This document shows, in pieces, positions 56,793 through 64,000 of a stretch of DNA of 64,000 nt. Origin of the DNA: Pedobacter chinensis (lineage in GTDB: Bacteria; Bacteroidota; Bacteroidia; Sphingobacteriales; Sphingobacteriaceae). The DNA lies in NCBI RefSeq assembly GCF_003339865.1, contig NZ_QPKV01000003.1:868001-932000 (forward strand). Reading direction: 5' to 3'. The translations under genes and the position numbers were made by a program. A model generated the notes under the pieces. The model saw only the letters and a program-made list of their open reading frames with translations. It was not told the origin of the DNA and searched no databases. Position 1 is the first letter of the stretch; every line of letters begins with the position of its first letter.

Positions 56793-57479
56793 ATGCAAGA
56801 AAGACTCAAGACTTCAGATTCAAAACTCCAGACCAAAATCAAGGCCTGCCTCTTTGACCTTGATGGCGTTTTGGTAGATACAGCAGTTTACCATTATCAA
56901 GCCTGGAAACGTTTAGCCAATACCATGGGCTTCGATTTTACTGAAGAACAGAATGAGCAATTAAAAGGCGTGAGCCGTGTAGAAAGCTTAAATAAAATTT
57001 TGGCATGGGGCGGCGTAGAAAAAACAGAAACAGAAAAACAAGAACTCGCTACTTTAAAAAACAGCTGGTATGTGGATATGATTACCAAAATGACACCTGC
57101 TGAAGTTTTGCCGGGAACAGTTGATTTTTTAACAGCAATCCATAAAGCGGGATACAAATTAGCGCTGGGCTCAGCAAGTAAAAACTCAGGAATCATTTTA
57201 GAACGCACCAATCTTGCTCATTTCTTTGATGAGATTGTAGATGGAAATATGGTAACTCAATCAAAACCTGACCCTGAAGTATTTTTAAAAGGTGCTGAAC
57301 TTTTGGGTTTTAAACCTGAAGAATGCGTGGTTTTTGAAGATGCCGTTGCTGGTGTCGAAGCCGCAAAACGCGGTGGAATGAAAGCCATAGGAATTGGAGA
57401 AAAAAGTGTACTTGCCAATGCTGATGTAGTGGTAAGTGGATTGGATAAATTAACGGTTAAAGATTTAGAAAGTTTATAG
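56793..57479 (+). CDS. pgmB: Beta-phosphoglucomutase
   Basis: The 228-residue HAD-family protein has ACLFDLDGVLVDTAVYHYQA, with nucleophile D22 and acid/base D24. It continues with LKGVSRVESLNKIL, the helical cap motif of beta-phosphoglucomutases, then KLALGSASKNSGII and VVFEDAVAGVEAAKRGG. It converts beta-glucose-1-phosphate to glucose-6-phosphate. The GH65 phosphorylase gene follows and makes its substrate, which makes the assignment secure. It is cytoplasmic. Confidence 0.95.
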   Translation: MQERLKTSDSKLQTKIKACLFDLDGVLVDTAVYHYQAWKRLANTMGFDFTEEQNEQLKGVSRVESLNKILAWGGVEKTETEKQELATLKNSWYVDMITKMTPAEVLPGTVDFLTAIHKAGYKLALGSASKNSGIILERTNLAHFFDEIVDGNMVTQSKPDPEVFLKGAELLGFKPEECVVFEDAVAGVEAAKRGGMKAIGIGEKSVLANADVVVSGLDKLTVKDLESL

Positions 57480-57490
57480 GTTTCTACTGC

Positions 57491-57591
57491 CGTCATTGCG
57501 AGGCACGAAGCAATCTTAAAGCGAAAGGAATTCAAAACAATTGTGAGCACACGCACTCTGAAAAGAGATTGCTTCGTGCCTCGCAATGACG
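57491..57591. repeat. Perfect 26-bp inverted repeat between pgmB and the GH65 gene
   Basis: The arm cgtcattgcgaggcacgaag, continuing caatct (57491-57516), is exactly complementary to 57566-57591, with 49 nt between. Partial copies of the same unit lie at 59,981-60,007 (one arm only) and 63,271-63,297 (short hairpin), so it is a dispersed repeat family in this operon. Confidence 0.85.
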
Positions 57592-57605
57592 AGAAAGCAT
57601 AAAAG

Positions 57606-59924
57606 ATGAAGAATTACATTAAAGCGGATGAGTGGAAAATTATCGAAGAAGGCTTTGATCCACATTTAAATAAAATTTCAGAAAGTATTTTCAGTTTGGG
57701 CAATGGGCGAATGGGGCAGCGTGCAAACTTTGAAGAAACTTACACCGGCGAAACTTTACCGGGCAATTATGTTGCAGGTGTATATTATCCGGATAAAACC
57801 CGTGTAGGATGGTGGAAAAATGGTTATCCCGAATATTTTGCTAAAGTTTTAAATGCAGCTAACTGGATAGGTATTGAAGTAAAACTGGATGATGAGATTC
57901 TTGATTTAGCAACCGCTGAAGTAAGTGATTTCAACCGCGTTTTAGATATGCACACTGGTATTTTGGAACGCACATTTACTGCAAAGCTAAAAAGTGGCAA
58001 AACCATTGAAGTAAAATCAACTCGTTTTTGCAGCATTGCCGATGATGAAGTTGGCGCGATCCGTTACAGCATTACACCATTGAATTTTGATGGAAAACTA
58101 ACATTAATGCCGTTCATTGATGGAGATGTTAAAAATCAGGATAGTAATTACGATGAAAAATTCTGGGATTTTGTTGAAGATGATATTAACGGAACGGAAG
58201 CTTATATCAAATTAAGAACGAAGAAAACCGAGTTTGAAGTTTGTACCGGAAGTAACATTGAAGTTTTCAAAAACACAGAAAAACTAAGTGTAAACTTTGA
58301 AGAAGTACGCAAGGAGAAGTTTGTTGGACAAACGCTTTCTCTTGAGGTAAAAGCAAACGAAAAAATCACTTTAGTTAAAATTGCTGCTAATTTATCTTCA
58401 GAAAATTATCCGAAGGAAGAACTTTTAAAACATACAAAAGCTGCTATTGCCAAAGCAACGGCCAAAGGTTTCGATACTTTATTAAAAGAACAAACGGAGG
58501 CCTGGGCAACAAAATGGGAAGAAAGCGATATCATTATCGAAGGCGATGTTTCTGCGCAGCAAGCTATCCGTTTCAATATTTTTCAATTGTTTCAAACCTA
58601 TACCGGTAAGGATGATCGTTTGAACATTGGTCCGAAAGGATTTACGGGCGAGAAATATGGCGGTTCTACTTATTGGGACACCGAGGCCTATTGTGTGCCG
58701 TTTTACTTGGCAACAGCCCCACAGGAAGTAAGCAAAAACTTATTGATTTATCGCCACAAGCAACTGGACAAAGCCATTGAAAATGCAGCCAAATTAGGTT
58801 TTAAAGACGGTGCTGCCTTGTATCCAATGGTAACGATGAATGGCGAAGAATGCCATAACGAGTGGGAAATTACCTTTGAGGAAATCCACCGGAATGGTGC
58901 AATTGCCTTTGCCATTTATAACTATATTCGTTATACCGGCGATGAAAGTTATCTGTTCGATTATGGTTTGGAAGTGCTGATCGGAATAGCCCGCTTCTGG
59001 AAACAACGTGTAAACTGGAGCACTGATAAACAGCAATATGTAATGCTTGGCGTAACCGGACCGAACGAGTACGAAAACAATGTGAATAACAACTGGTACA
59101 CCAATTTATTGGCAACATGGTGCATGAAATATGCCACTGAAGCTGCTGAAATTGTTAAAGCACAACAACCGGAAAAATATAACAGCTTATTGCAAAGCTT
59201 AAATTTCGACGAAAAAGAATTTACTGATTGGGCTGATATTATTGAGAAAATGTACTATCCTGAAGATAAGGATAAAGGTATTTTTCTGCAACAGGATGGT
59301 TATTTAGATAAGGAACAAATTTTGGTTAAGGATCTTCCGGCAACGGATAGACCGATTAACCAAAAATGGAGCTGGGATAGAATTTTACGTTCATGCTTCA
59401 TTAAACAGGCAGATGTTTTACAAGGTTTGTATTTCTTTGAAGAGAATTATGATTTAGACACGATCAGAAGAAACTTCGATTTCTACGAACCACGCACTGT
59501 TCATGAAAGTTCTTTATCGCCTTGCGTTCACAGTATTTTGGCCGCTAAATTAAATGATGAGGCACGTGCTTACGAATTCTATTTACGTACTGCCCGTTTA
59601 GATTTGGATGATTATAACAATGATACGGAAGATGGCTTGCACATCACTTCGATGGCCGGAACTTGGATGAGCGTTGTAGAAGGCTTTGCGGGTATGCGTG
59701 TTCGCGATGGTAAGTTGCAGTTTAATCCTTTCTTGCCAGGAAAATGGAAATCATTCTCATTCACGATTGGCTTTAGAGGCGCTACGTTAAAAATCAACAT
59801 TACCGAAAGTGGAATCAATATCAAAAACAATAATGATGTAGATTTAGAAATTGGAATCAGAAACCAAACCTTTAAATTGGCTGGCCACGCAGAAATTGAA
59901 GTAAATAACGCCGAGTTGGTATGA
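57606..59924 (+). CDS. GH65 maltose phosphorylase-like enzyme
   Basis: The 772-residue protein matches GH65 phosphorylases. The opening WKIIEEGFDPHLNKISESI is followed by LGNGRMGQRANFEE and an N-terminal beta-sandwich. The catalytic toroid has GGSTYWDTEAYCVPFYL, NGEECHNEWEITFEEIHR (acidic residues from about 414) and RPINQKWSWDRILRS. There is no signal peptide, so it is cytoplasmic. Maltose phosphorylase splits maltose with phosphate into glucose and beta-glucose-1-phosphate; kojibiose and trehalose phosphorylases share the fold, but the starch context and adjacent pgmB favour maltose. Its stop overlaps the ATG of the next gene (ATGA), giving translational coupling. Confidence 0.92.
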   Translation: MKNYIKADEWKIIEEGFDPHLNKISESIFSLGNGRMGQRANFEETYTGETLPGNYVAGVYYPDKTRVGWWKNGYPEYFAKVLNAANWIGIEVKLDDEILDLATAEVSDFNRVLDMHTGILERTFTAKLKSGKTIEVKSTRFCSIADDEVGAIRYSITPLNFDGKLTLMPFIDGDVKNQDSNYDEKFWDFVEDDINGTEAYIKLRTKKTEFEVCTGSNIEVFKNTEKLSVNFEEVRKEKFVGQTLSLEVKANEKITLVKIAANLSSENYPKEELLKHTKAAIAKATAKGFDTLLKEQTEAWATKWEESDIIIEGDVSAQQAIRFNIFQLFQTYTGKDDRLNIGPKGFTGEKYGGSTYWDTEAYCVPFYLATAPQEVSKNLLIYRHKQLDKAIENAAKLGFKDGAALYPMVTMNGEECHNEWEITFEEIHRNGAIAFAIYNYIRYTGDESYLFDYGLEVLIGIARFWKQRVNWSTDKQQYVMLGVTGPNEYENNVNNNWYTNLLATWCMKYATEAAEIVKAQQPEKYNSLLQSLNFDEKEFTDWADIIEKMYYPEDKDKGIFLQQDGYLDKEQILVKDLPATDRPINQKWSWDRILRSCFIKQADVLQGLYFFEENYDLDTIRRNFDFYEPRTVHESSLSPCVHSILAAKLNDEARAYEFYLRTARLDLDDYNNDTEDGLHITSMAGTWMSVVEGFAGMRVRDGKLQFNPFLPGKWKSFSFTIGFRGATLKINITESGINIKNNNDVDLEIGIRNQTFKLAGHAEIEVNNAELV

Positions 59925-61765
59925 GAGATGTAGAAGGTTTAAAGGTTGAAGGGTTAGAGGTAAAAGTTGTCTCAATTCGTCGTCATTGCGAGGAACGAAG
60001 CAATCTTAATGCGATAGTTTATTCAGCTATAATTTTCCTTTTATTTCTTTCGATTTCATCCTTTGCACAAAAAAAGAGTAAAAATATGAACGATAAACAA
60101 ATCGTTATATATCAGTTATTGCCTCGTTTATTCGGAAATAAAAACACTGCAAATATTCCTTATGGCACCATTGAACAAAATGGTTCTGGTAAGTTTAATG
60201 ATATAACAGATAAAGCTTTAGATGGGATAAAAGAGCTGCACGTTAATTATGTTTGGTACACGGGCGCCATTGCACACGCAAGTTTAACCGATTATTCTGC
60301 TTACGGAATTAAAAATGATGATGCCGATGTAGTTAAAGGCAGGGCAGGCTCTCCTTATGCTATTCGCGATTATTATGATGTTGATCCTGATTTAGCCGTT
60401 GATGTTAAAAACAGGATGAAAGAGTTTGAAGCCCTGATTAAAAGGACCCACGCTAAAAAACTGAAAGTTTTAATTGATTTTGTTCCGAACCATGTGGCCA
60501 GAAGCTATCATTCCTATGCTAAACCAAAAAATGTAATGGATTTTGGTGCAAAAGATGATGCAACGAAAAGTTTTAGTCCACAGAACGATTTCTATTATAT
60601 TCCCGGAAAAACTTTTGTAGTGCCGGTAAACGATCAAAAAACGCCACTTTCTGTTTTGCAAGATGGTAAATTTGATGAAAATCCGGCAAAAGCCACAGGA
60701 AATAATGTTTTCTCAGCATCGCCAAAATATGATGACTGGTATGAAACCATTAAGCTGAACTATGGTGTGGATTATCAAAATGGAGAAAAGCAATATTTTA
60801 GTCCAGTCCCACCAGTATGGATCAAAATGCGTGATATTTTAATCTACTGGACAAAGAAAGGTGCTGACGGTTTCCGTTGTGATATGGCCGAAATGGTGCC
60901 TATTGCTTTCTGGAACTGGGTTATTCCGCAAGTTAAAAAAGTAAATCCCGATTTAATCTTTTTAGGAGAAGCCTACAATCCACAGGTTTATAAGCAATAT
61001 TTAGAAGAGGGTAAATTCGATTATCTATATGATAAAGTTGGCCTTTACGATGGATTGAAACGATTAATCAGAAACGAACCATCTGCAGATGTTAGGGAGA
61101 TTCGTCATGTTTGGCAGGTAGAAAGCGCTGGTTTTGGCAAAAATATGTTACGCTTTTTAGAAAATCATGATGAAGAACGTATTGCATCGGCAGGTTTTGC
61201 AGGAAAAGCTGAACTGGCTTTACCTGCAATGGTAGTTTCAGCTACTTTAGGTTCGGGTCCGGTTATGCTTTATTTCGGACAGGAAGTTGGAGAACCTGGA
61301 AAAGGACAAGAGGGTTTTGGAGGGGATGATAACCGCACCACTATTTTTGATTACTGGGGTGTTCCTAATCATCAGAAATGGATGAATGGCGGCTTATTCG
61401 ATGGTCATAAATTAAATGCAGCGCAACAAAAGTTAAGGGCTTATTACAAGCAGTTGTTAAAAGTCACTTCAGCAAGTGATGCCGTTGTCAATGGAGAAAT
61501 TTATGATGTTCCACATTCTGGGAACATGAATAATCGCATGTATGCATTTATCCGTTATTCAGGCAAACAACGTTTATTGGTAGTGGCCAACTTCGATAGA
61601 AATCAGACTTTAGAAGCCAGTATCGAAATTCCTGACCATATTTTGAAAGTAAAACACTCATCTCCGGTTACGGATTTGTTAACAGATACAAAGTTAAATA
61701 TACCTGCAGGCACGAGTATACCTGTAAAACTTGTTCCGGTTTCGGCGCAAGTGATTGAATTTTAA
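59921..61765 (+). CDS. GH13 alpha-amylase-family enzyme with repeat-derived N-terminus
   Basis: GH13 motifs are clear: VLIDFVPNHVA, DGFRCDMAEMVP (nucleophile D321), FLGEAYNP (E350) and LENHDEERI (D417), with a normal C-terminal domain. The unusual part is the N-terminus. ATG 59921 overlaps the GH65 stop by four bases, and the first 30 codons run through a dispersed repeat (translating as RRHCEERSNL) before a hydrophobic signal-like segment (residues about 32-48) ending SSFAQ. Such a signal would normally sit at the very start, so the original start codon appears lost. If export fails, ATG 60086 gives a cytoplasmic enzyme of about 559 residues. It probably trims malto-oligosaccharides. Confidence 0.88.
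   Translation: MRDVEGLKVEGLEVKVVSIRRHCEERSNLNAIVYSAIIFLLFLSISSFAQKKSKNMNDKQIVIYQLLPRLFGNKNTANIPYGTIEQNGSGKFNDITDKALDGIKELHVNYVWYTGAIAHASLTDYSAYGIKNDDADVVKGRAGSPYAIRDYYDVDPDLAVDVKNRMKEFEALIKRTHAKKLKVLIDFVPNHVARSYHSYAKPKNVMDFGAKDDATKSFSPQNDFYYIPGKTFVVPVNDQKTPLSVLQDGKFDENPAKATGNNVFSASPKYDDWYETIKLNYGVDYQNGEKQYFSPVPPVWIKMRDILIYWTKKGADGFRCDMAEMVPIAFWNWVIPQVKKVNPDLIFLGEAYNPQVYKQYLEEGKFDYLYDKVGLYDGLKRLIRNEPSADVREIRHVWQVESAGFGKNMLRFLENHDEERIASAGFAGKAELALPAMVVSATLGSGPVMLYFGQEVGEPGKGQEGFGGDDNRTTIFDYWGVPNHQKWMNGGLFDGHKLNAAQQKLRAYYKQLLKVTSASDAVVNGEIYDVPHSGNMNNRMYAFIRYSGKQRLLVVANFDRNQTLEASIEIPDHILKVKHSSPVTDLLTDTKLNIPAGTSIPVKLVPVSAQVIEF
59981..60007 (+). repeat. Half-copy of the dispersed 'cattgcgagg' repeat inside a coding sequence
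   Basis: The unit cgtcattgcgaggaacgaag plus caatctt is one arm of the element at 57,491-57,591 with a single base change and a one-base tail. No complementary arm follows. It is read in frame as part of the GH13 N-terminal extension. Confidence 0.8.
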
Positions 61766-61773
61766 ATAAAGAA

Positions 61774-61869
61774 AACCGCAAAGAACACGAAGACTTTCGC
61801 AAAGAACACAAAGTTTGGATACAATAGCTTTGCGCCCTTTGCGCTTTCCACTCAGCGCCCTTTGCGGTT
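61774..61869. repeat. Inverted repeat element before the MFS gene
   Basis: Outer arms aaccgcaaag (61774-61783) and ctttgcggtt (61860-61869) enclose further copies of the unit: cgcaaagaacac on the left and ctttgcgcc or ctttgcgct on the right. The whole gap between the GH13 and MFS genes is filled by this element. It would form a long stem in the transcript. Confidence 0.7.
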
Positions 61870-61886
61870 AAATAAAACCAAATACA

Positions 61887-63263
61887 ATGAGCTTAAAAAC
61901 AATATTCGAAAACCCAAAATTAACACTTGCACAAATTATAAATATGAGTGTTGGGTTTTTCGGCATCCAGTTCGGTTGGGATCTGCAACGTGCCAACATG
62001 GGACGGATTTATGAAAATCTTGGTGCTAATCCCGATCAGGTTCCCTTATTGTTTCTGGCAGCGCCTTTAACCGGTCTGTTGGTTCAGCCAATTGTTGGTT
62101 ATTTGAGCGACAGAACGTGGCATCCGAAATGGGGCAGAAGAAGGCCTTATTTTATGATTGGTGCTATTGTGAGTAGTATTGCATTGATCTTCATGCCACA
62201 TAGCAGTGCACTTTGGATGGCTGCGGGTTTATTGTGGATTTTAGATGTTTTTGGCAACATTGCCATGGAGCCTTTTCGGGCTTTTGTTACCGATAAATTG
62301 CCCGATAGCCAGATCAATCGTGGATTTATTATGCAAAGTATGATGATTGGTTTAGGTGGTAGTGTGGCATCAGCATTACCCTGGTTAATGAACAATGTTT
62401 TCAGTTTAACCAATACCGCTGAACCAGGCGGTATTCCTGAAAATGTGAAATTCTCATTTTATATTGGTGCATTTTTCTTCTTTACGGCTGTTTTATGGAC
62501 CGTTCTTACCACTAAGGAATATCCGCCTCAGGATGTGGATTTCAAGGAAAAAGTTCGGGAAAGCAACAAGGGTTTTGGTGGAGGAGTAAGTGAGATTTTT
62601 AATGCTTTAAGAAACATGCCAAAAAGAATGCAAATTGTTTCTTTAGTTCAATTCTTTACCTGGCCAGGTTTATTTTTAATGTGGTTTTATTATACCACAG
62701 CTGTTGCCGTAAATGTTTTTGGCGGTAAAGATGCAGCTGATCCGGTTTATGCGCATGGAGCCGATTTTGGAAGTTTAACACTCGCCTATTATAGCGTAAT
62801 AACCTTCCTTTTTGCTTTAGTACTTCCAAAAATTGCCGATGCTTTAGGAAGAAAAACAACTCATGCTTTGTGTTTAATTTGTGGTGCAATCGGATTGATC
62901 AGCGTAGCCTGGGTGCATGATAAAAATATGCTTTACCTCTGTATGACTGGCGTTGGAATTGCCTGGGCAAGTATTCTTTCTATGCCTTATGCAATGTTGA
63001 GCGGTTCATTACCGAAAGATAAAATTGGCATTTACATGGGCATTTTCAATTTCTTTATTGTGTTGCCGGAAATTATAGCCTCATTGGGTTTTGGTTGGTT
63101 AATGCGTAATGTACTGAATAACGACAGGCTTTTAGCTGTTCAGCTTGGTGGTGGATTGATGATTTTGGCAGCAGTAATTTGCTATTTGTTCATCAGAGAG
63201 CCTAAAAAAACGGATGAAATTTTAGCCTCTAAATTAGAAGTGGAAGAAAACAGATCAGTATAA
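61887..63263 (+). CDS. MFS disaccharide transporter (SLC45/maltose-sucrose type)
   Basis: The 458-residue protein has 12 predicted membrane helices and the signature of the glycoside/sucrose symporter branch: INMSVGFFGIQFGWDLQRAN in helix 1, APLTGLLVQPIVGYLSD, and RTWHPKWGRRRPYFMIGAI after helix 2. This differs from the sugar-porter family protein at 37 kb. It would carry maltose across the inner membrane to the cytoplasmic phosphorylase encoded just upstream. The gene order with phosphorylase, pgmB and amylases supports maltose as substrate. Confidence 0.9.
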   Translation: MSLKTIFENPKLTLAQIINMSVGFFGIQFGWDLQRANMGRIYENLGANPDQVPLLFLAAPLTGLLVQPIVGYLSDRTWHPKWGRRRPYFMIGAIVSSIALIFMPHSSALWMAAGLLWILDVFGNIAMEPFRAFVTDKLPDSQINRGFIMQSMMIGLGGSVASALPWLMNNVFSLTNTAEPGGIPENVKFSFYIGAFFFFTAVLWTVLTTKEYPPQDVDFKEKVRESNKGFGGGVSEIFNALRNMPKRMQIVSLVQFFTWPGLFLMWFYYTTAVAVNVFGGKDAADPVYAHGADFGSLTLAYYSVITFLFALVLPKIADALGRKTTHALCLICGAIGLISVAWVHDKNMLYLCMTGVGIAWASILSMPYAMLSGSLPKDKIGIYMGIFNFFIVLPEIIASLGFGWLMRNVLNNDRLLAVQLGGGLMILAAVICYLFIREPKKTDEILASKLEVEENRSV

Positions 63264-63271
63264 TCAAAATC

Positions 63272-63296
63272 GTCATTGCGAGACACTCGCAATGAC
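63272..63296. repeat. Short perfect hairpin, remnant of the dispersed repeat
   Basis: The arms gtcattgcgag (63272-63282) and ctcgcaatgac (63286-63296) pair perfectly with a 3-nt loop. The sequence is the outer end of the 57,491-57,591 element with its interior deleted. It lies 9 bp after the MFS stop codon, before the last amylase gene. Confidence 0.75.
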
Positions 63297-63318
63297 AAAA
63301 CCTGTAAAATCTAACCAA

Positions 63319-64000
63319 ATGAAAAAAATATTTTATTTATTCTTGCTATTAACAGCATTCAACACAGCTTGTAAAAAAGCATCGACCAATGGAGACATCG
63401 AACCCACTTCAACAACTCCAACTACCAATTTACCTGCTGGTGCTAAAGATGGCGTGGCATTCATCAACAATGGAACATCGGCAATTATAACGCTTTATGC
63501 ACCTGGAAAAACTTCTGTTTCCTTAATTGGCGATTTTAATGATTGGTCAACATCAGCAACTATAATGAAAAAAACTGCTGATGGAAATACCTGGTGGGTT
63601 CAAATCGATAATCTAAATCCAAACACTGAATATGCCTATCAATTTTATGTGGATGGAAAGTTAAAAGTTGCCGATCCATACTGTGAAAAAGTGCTGGATC
63701 CCAATAACGATCAATATATTTCGGCAAATGTATATCCAAATCTGAAAGCTTACCCAACAGGGAAAACCACTGGCATTGTAAGTGTAATGCAGGCAAATCA
63801 ACCTACCTATACCTGGAAAAATAATGGCTTCGTACGTCCTGATAAAAATAATTTAGTGATATATGAATTATTAATTCGCGATTTTACTACTGAGCACAAT
63901 TATGCCTCAACGCTTGCCAAACTGGATTATTTAACTGGTTTAGGCATCAACGCAATTGAATTAATGCCGGTTAATGAGTTTGAGGGTAACCTGAGCTGGG
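63319..64000 (+). CDS. GH13 alpha-amylase-family lipoprotein with CBM48-like domain, 3' end outside window (partial)
   Basis: The frame opens at ATG 63319 and stays open to the window end. It starts with a lipoprotein signal (Cys 18 in FNTACKKAS). A CBM48-like domain of about 90 residues follows (ITLYAPGKTSVSLIGDFNDW ... YAYQFYVDGKLKVADPY), then the beginning of a GH13 barrel (LVIYELLIRDFTTEHNYAS ... LTGLGINAIELMPVNEF). The lipid anchor suggests an outer-membrane enzyme, as for SusG, but the CBM48 domain places it nearer the branching and debranching enzyme group. Catalytic residues lie beyond the window, so activity cannot be judged. It is the eighth gene in the same direction from susC. Confidence 0.9.
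   Translation, partial: MKKIFYLFLLLTAFNTACKKASTNGDIEPTSTTPTTNLPAGAKDGVAFINNGTSAIITLYAPGKTSVSLIGDFNDWSTSATIMKKTADGNTWWVQIDNLNPNTEYAYQFYVDGKLKVADPYCEKVLDPNNDQYISANVYPNLKAYPTGKTTGIVSVMQANQPTYTWKNNGFVRPDKNNLVIYELLIRDFTTEHNYASTLAKLDYLTGLGINAIELMPVNEFEGNLSW

Noticed and set aside
1..64000. CRISPR array, tRNA, rRNA or insertion sequence
   Set aside because: No regularly spaced repeat series, no cloverleaf or rRNA-like stretch and no transposase motif were found by reading; short structured RNAs could still be missed.

Overview
The window is AT-rich bacterial chromosome from a member of the Bacteroidota, most likely Sphingobacteriaceae and close to Pedobacter. The evidence is two SusC/SusD outer-membrane pairs, lipoproteins with a Cys-Lys-Lys start, GH92/GH95/GH97 enzymes, DUF5107 and DUF4965 proteins, and starts preceded by A-rich leaders instead of clear Shine-Dalgarno sequences. 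This assignment is inferred from gene content; no rRNA or tRNA is present.

Layout. (1) 1-3,000: an accessory patch with the 3' part of a SIR2-like gene cut by the window edge, a small unknown ORF, a TacT-like GNAT acetyltransferase and a DUF1493-like protein. (2) 3,300-8,620: stress and housekeeping genes, namely a DUF892 ferritin-like protein and a large catalase (KatE) in one operon, then an ankyrin protein, a small unknown and a three-His-box fatty acid desaturase on the other strand. (3) 8,925-41,866: a large polysaccharide utilisation locus (PUL). It holds divergent GH2 enzymes, an AraC regulator, SusC/SusD, two surface lipoproteins, GH95, GalM, GH97, GH36, a MntA/HepT toxin-antitoxin pair, GH92, a sialate-type O-acetylesterase, a sugar-porter MFS and a DUF5107-TPR protein. 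All recognised glycosidases are exo-acting, which suggests stepwise trimming of galactose-, mannose- and fucose-type residues from a branched and perhaps acetylated glycan. (4) 42,377-47,068: a DUF4965 'glutaminase-like' secreted protein, DNA polymerase IV, a DUF6717-like protein and a single-domain response regulator. (5) 47,417-64,000: a maltose/starch PUL with a LacI regulator, SusC/SusD/SusE, three GH13 enzymes (the last cut by the window end), beta-phosphoglucomutase, a GH65 maltose phosphorylase and an MFS disaccharide transporter. These enzymes form a path from starch to maltose to glucose plus beta-glucose-1-phosphate to glucose-6-phosphate.

The strongest non-gene signals are regulatory. 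A two-half-site element (TCCAT twice, always 21 bp apart) occurs four times, in front of both divergent GH2 genes, the first SusC operon and the sugar-porter gene; the AraC protein encoded among them is the obvious candidate to bind it. The gap between lacI and the second susC carries two perfect palindromes of 42 and 30 bp that share an 18-bp core, framed by 12-bp direct repeats. A different AACGTT-centred palindrome precedes the DUF4965 gene. Several dispersed hairpin repeats lie between genes, and one half-copy appears to have become the N-terminal coding sequence of a GH13 enzyme. No CRISPR array, insertion sequence, prophage or RNA gene was recognised.
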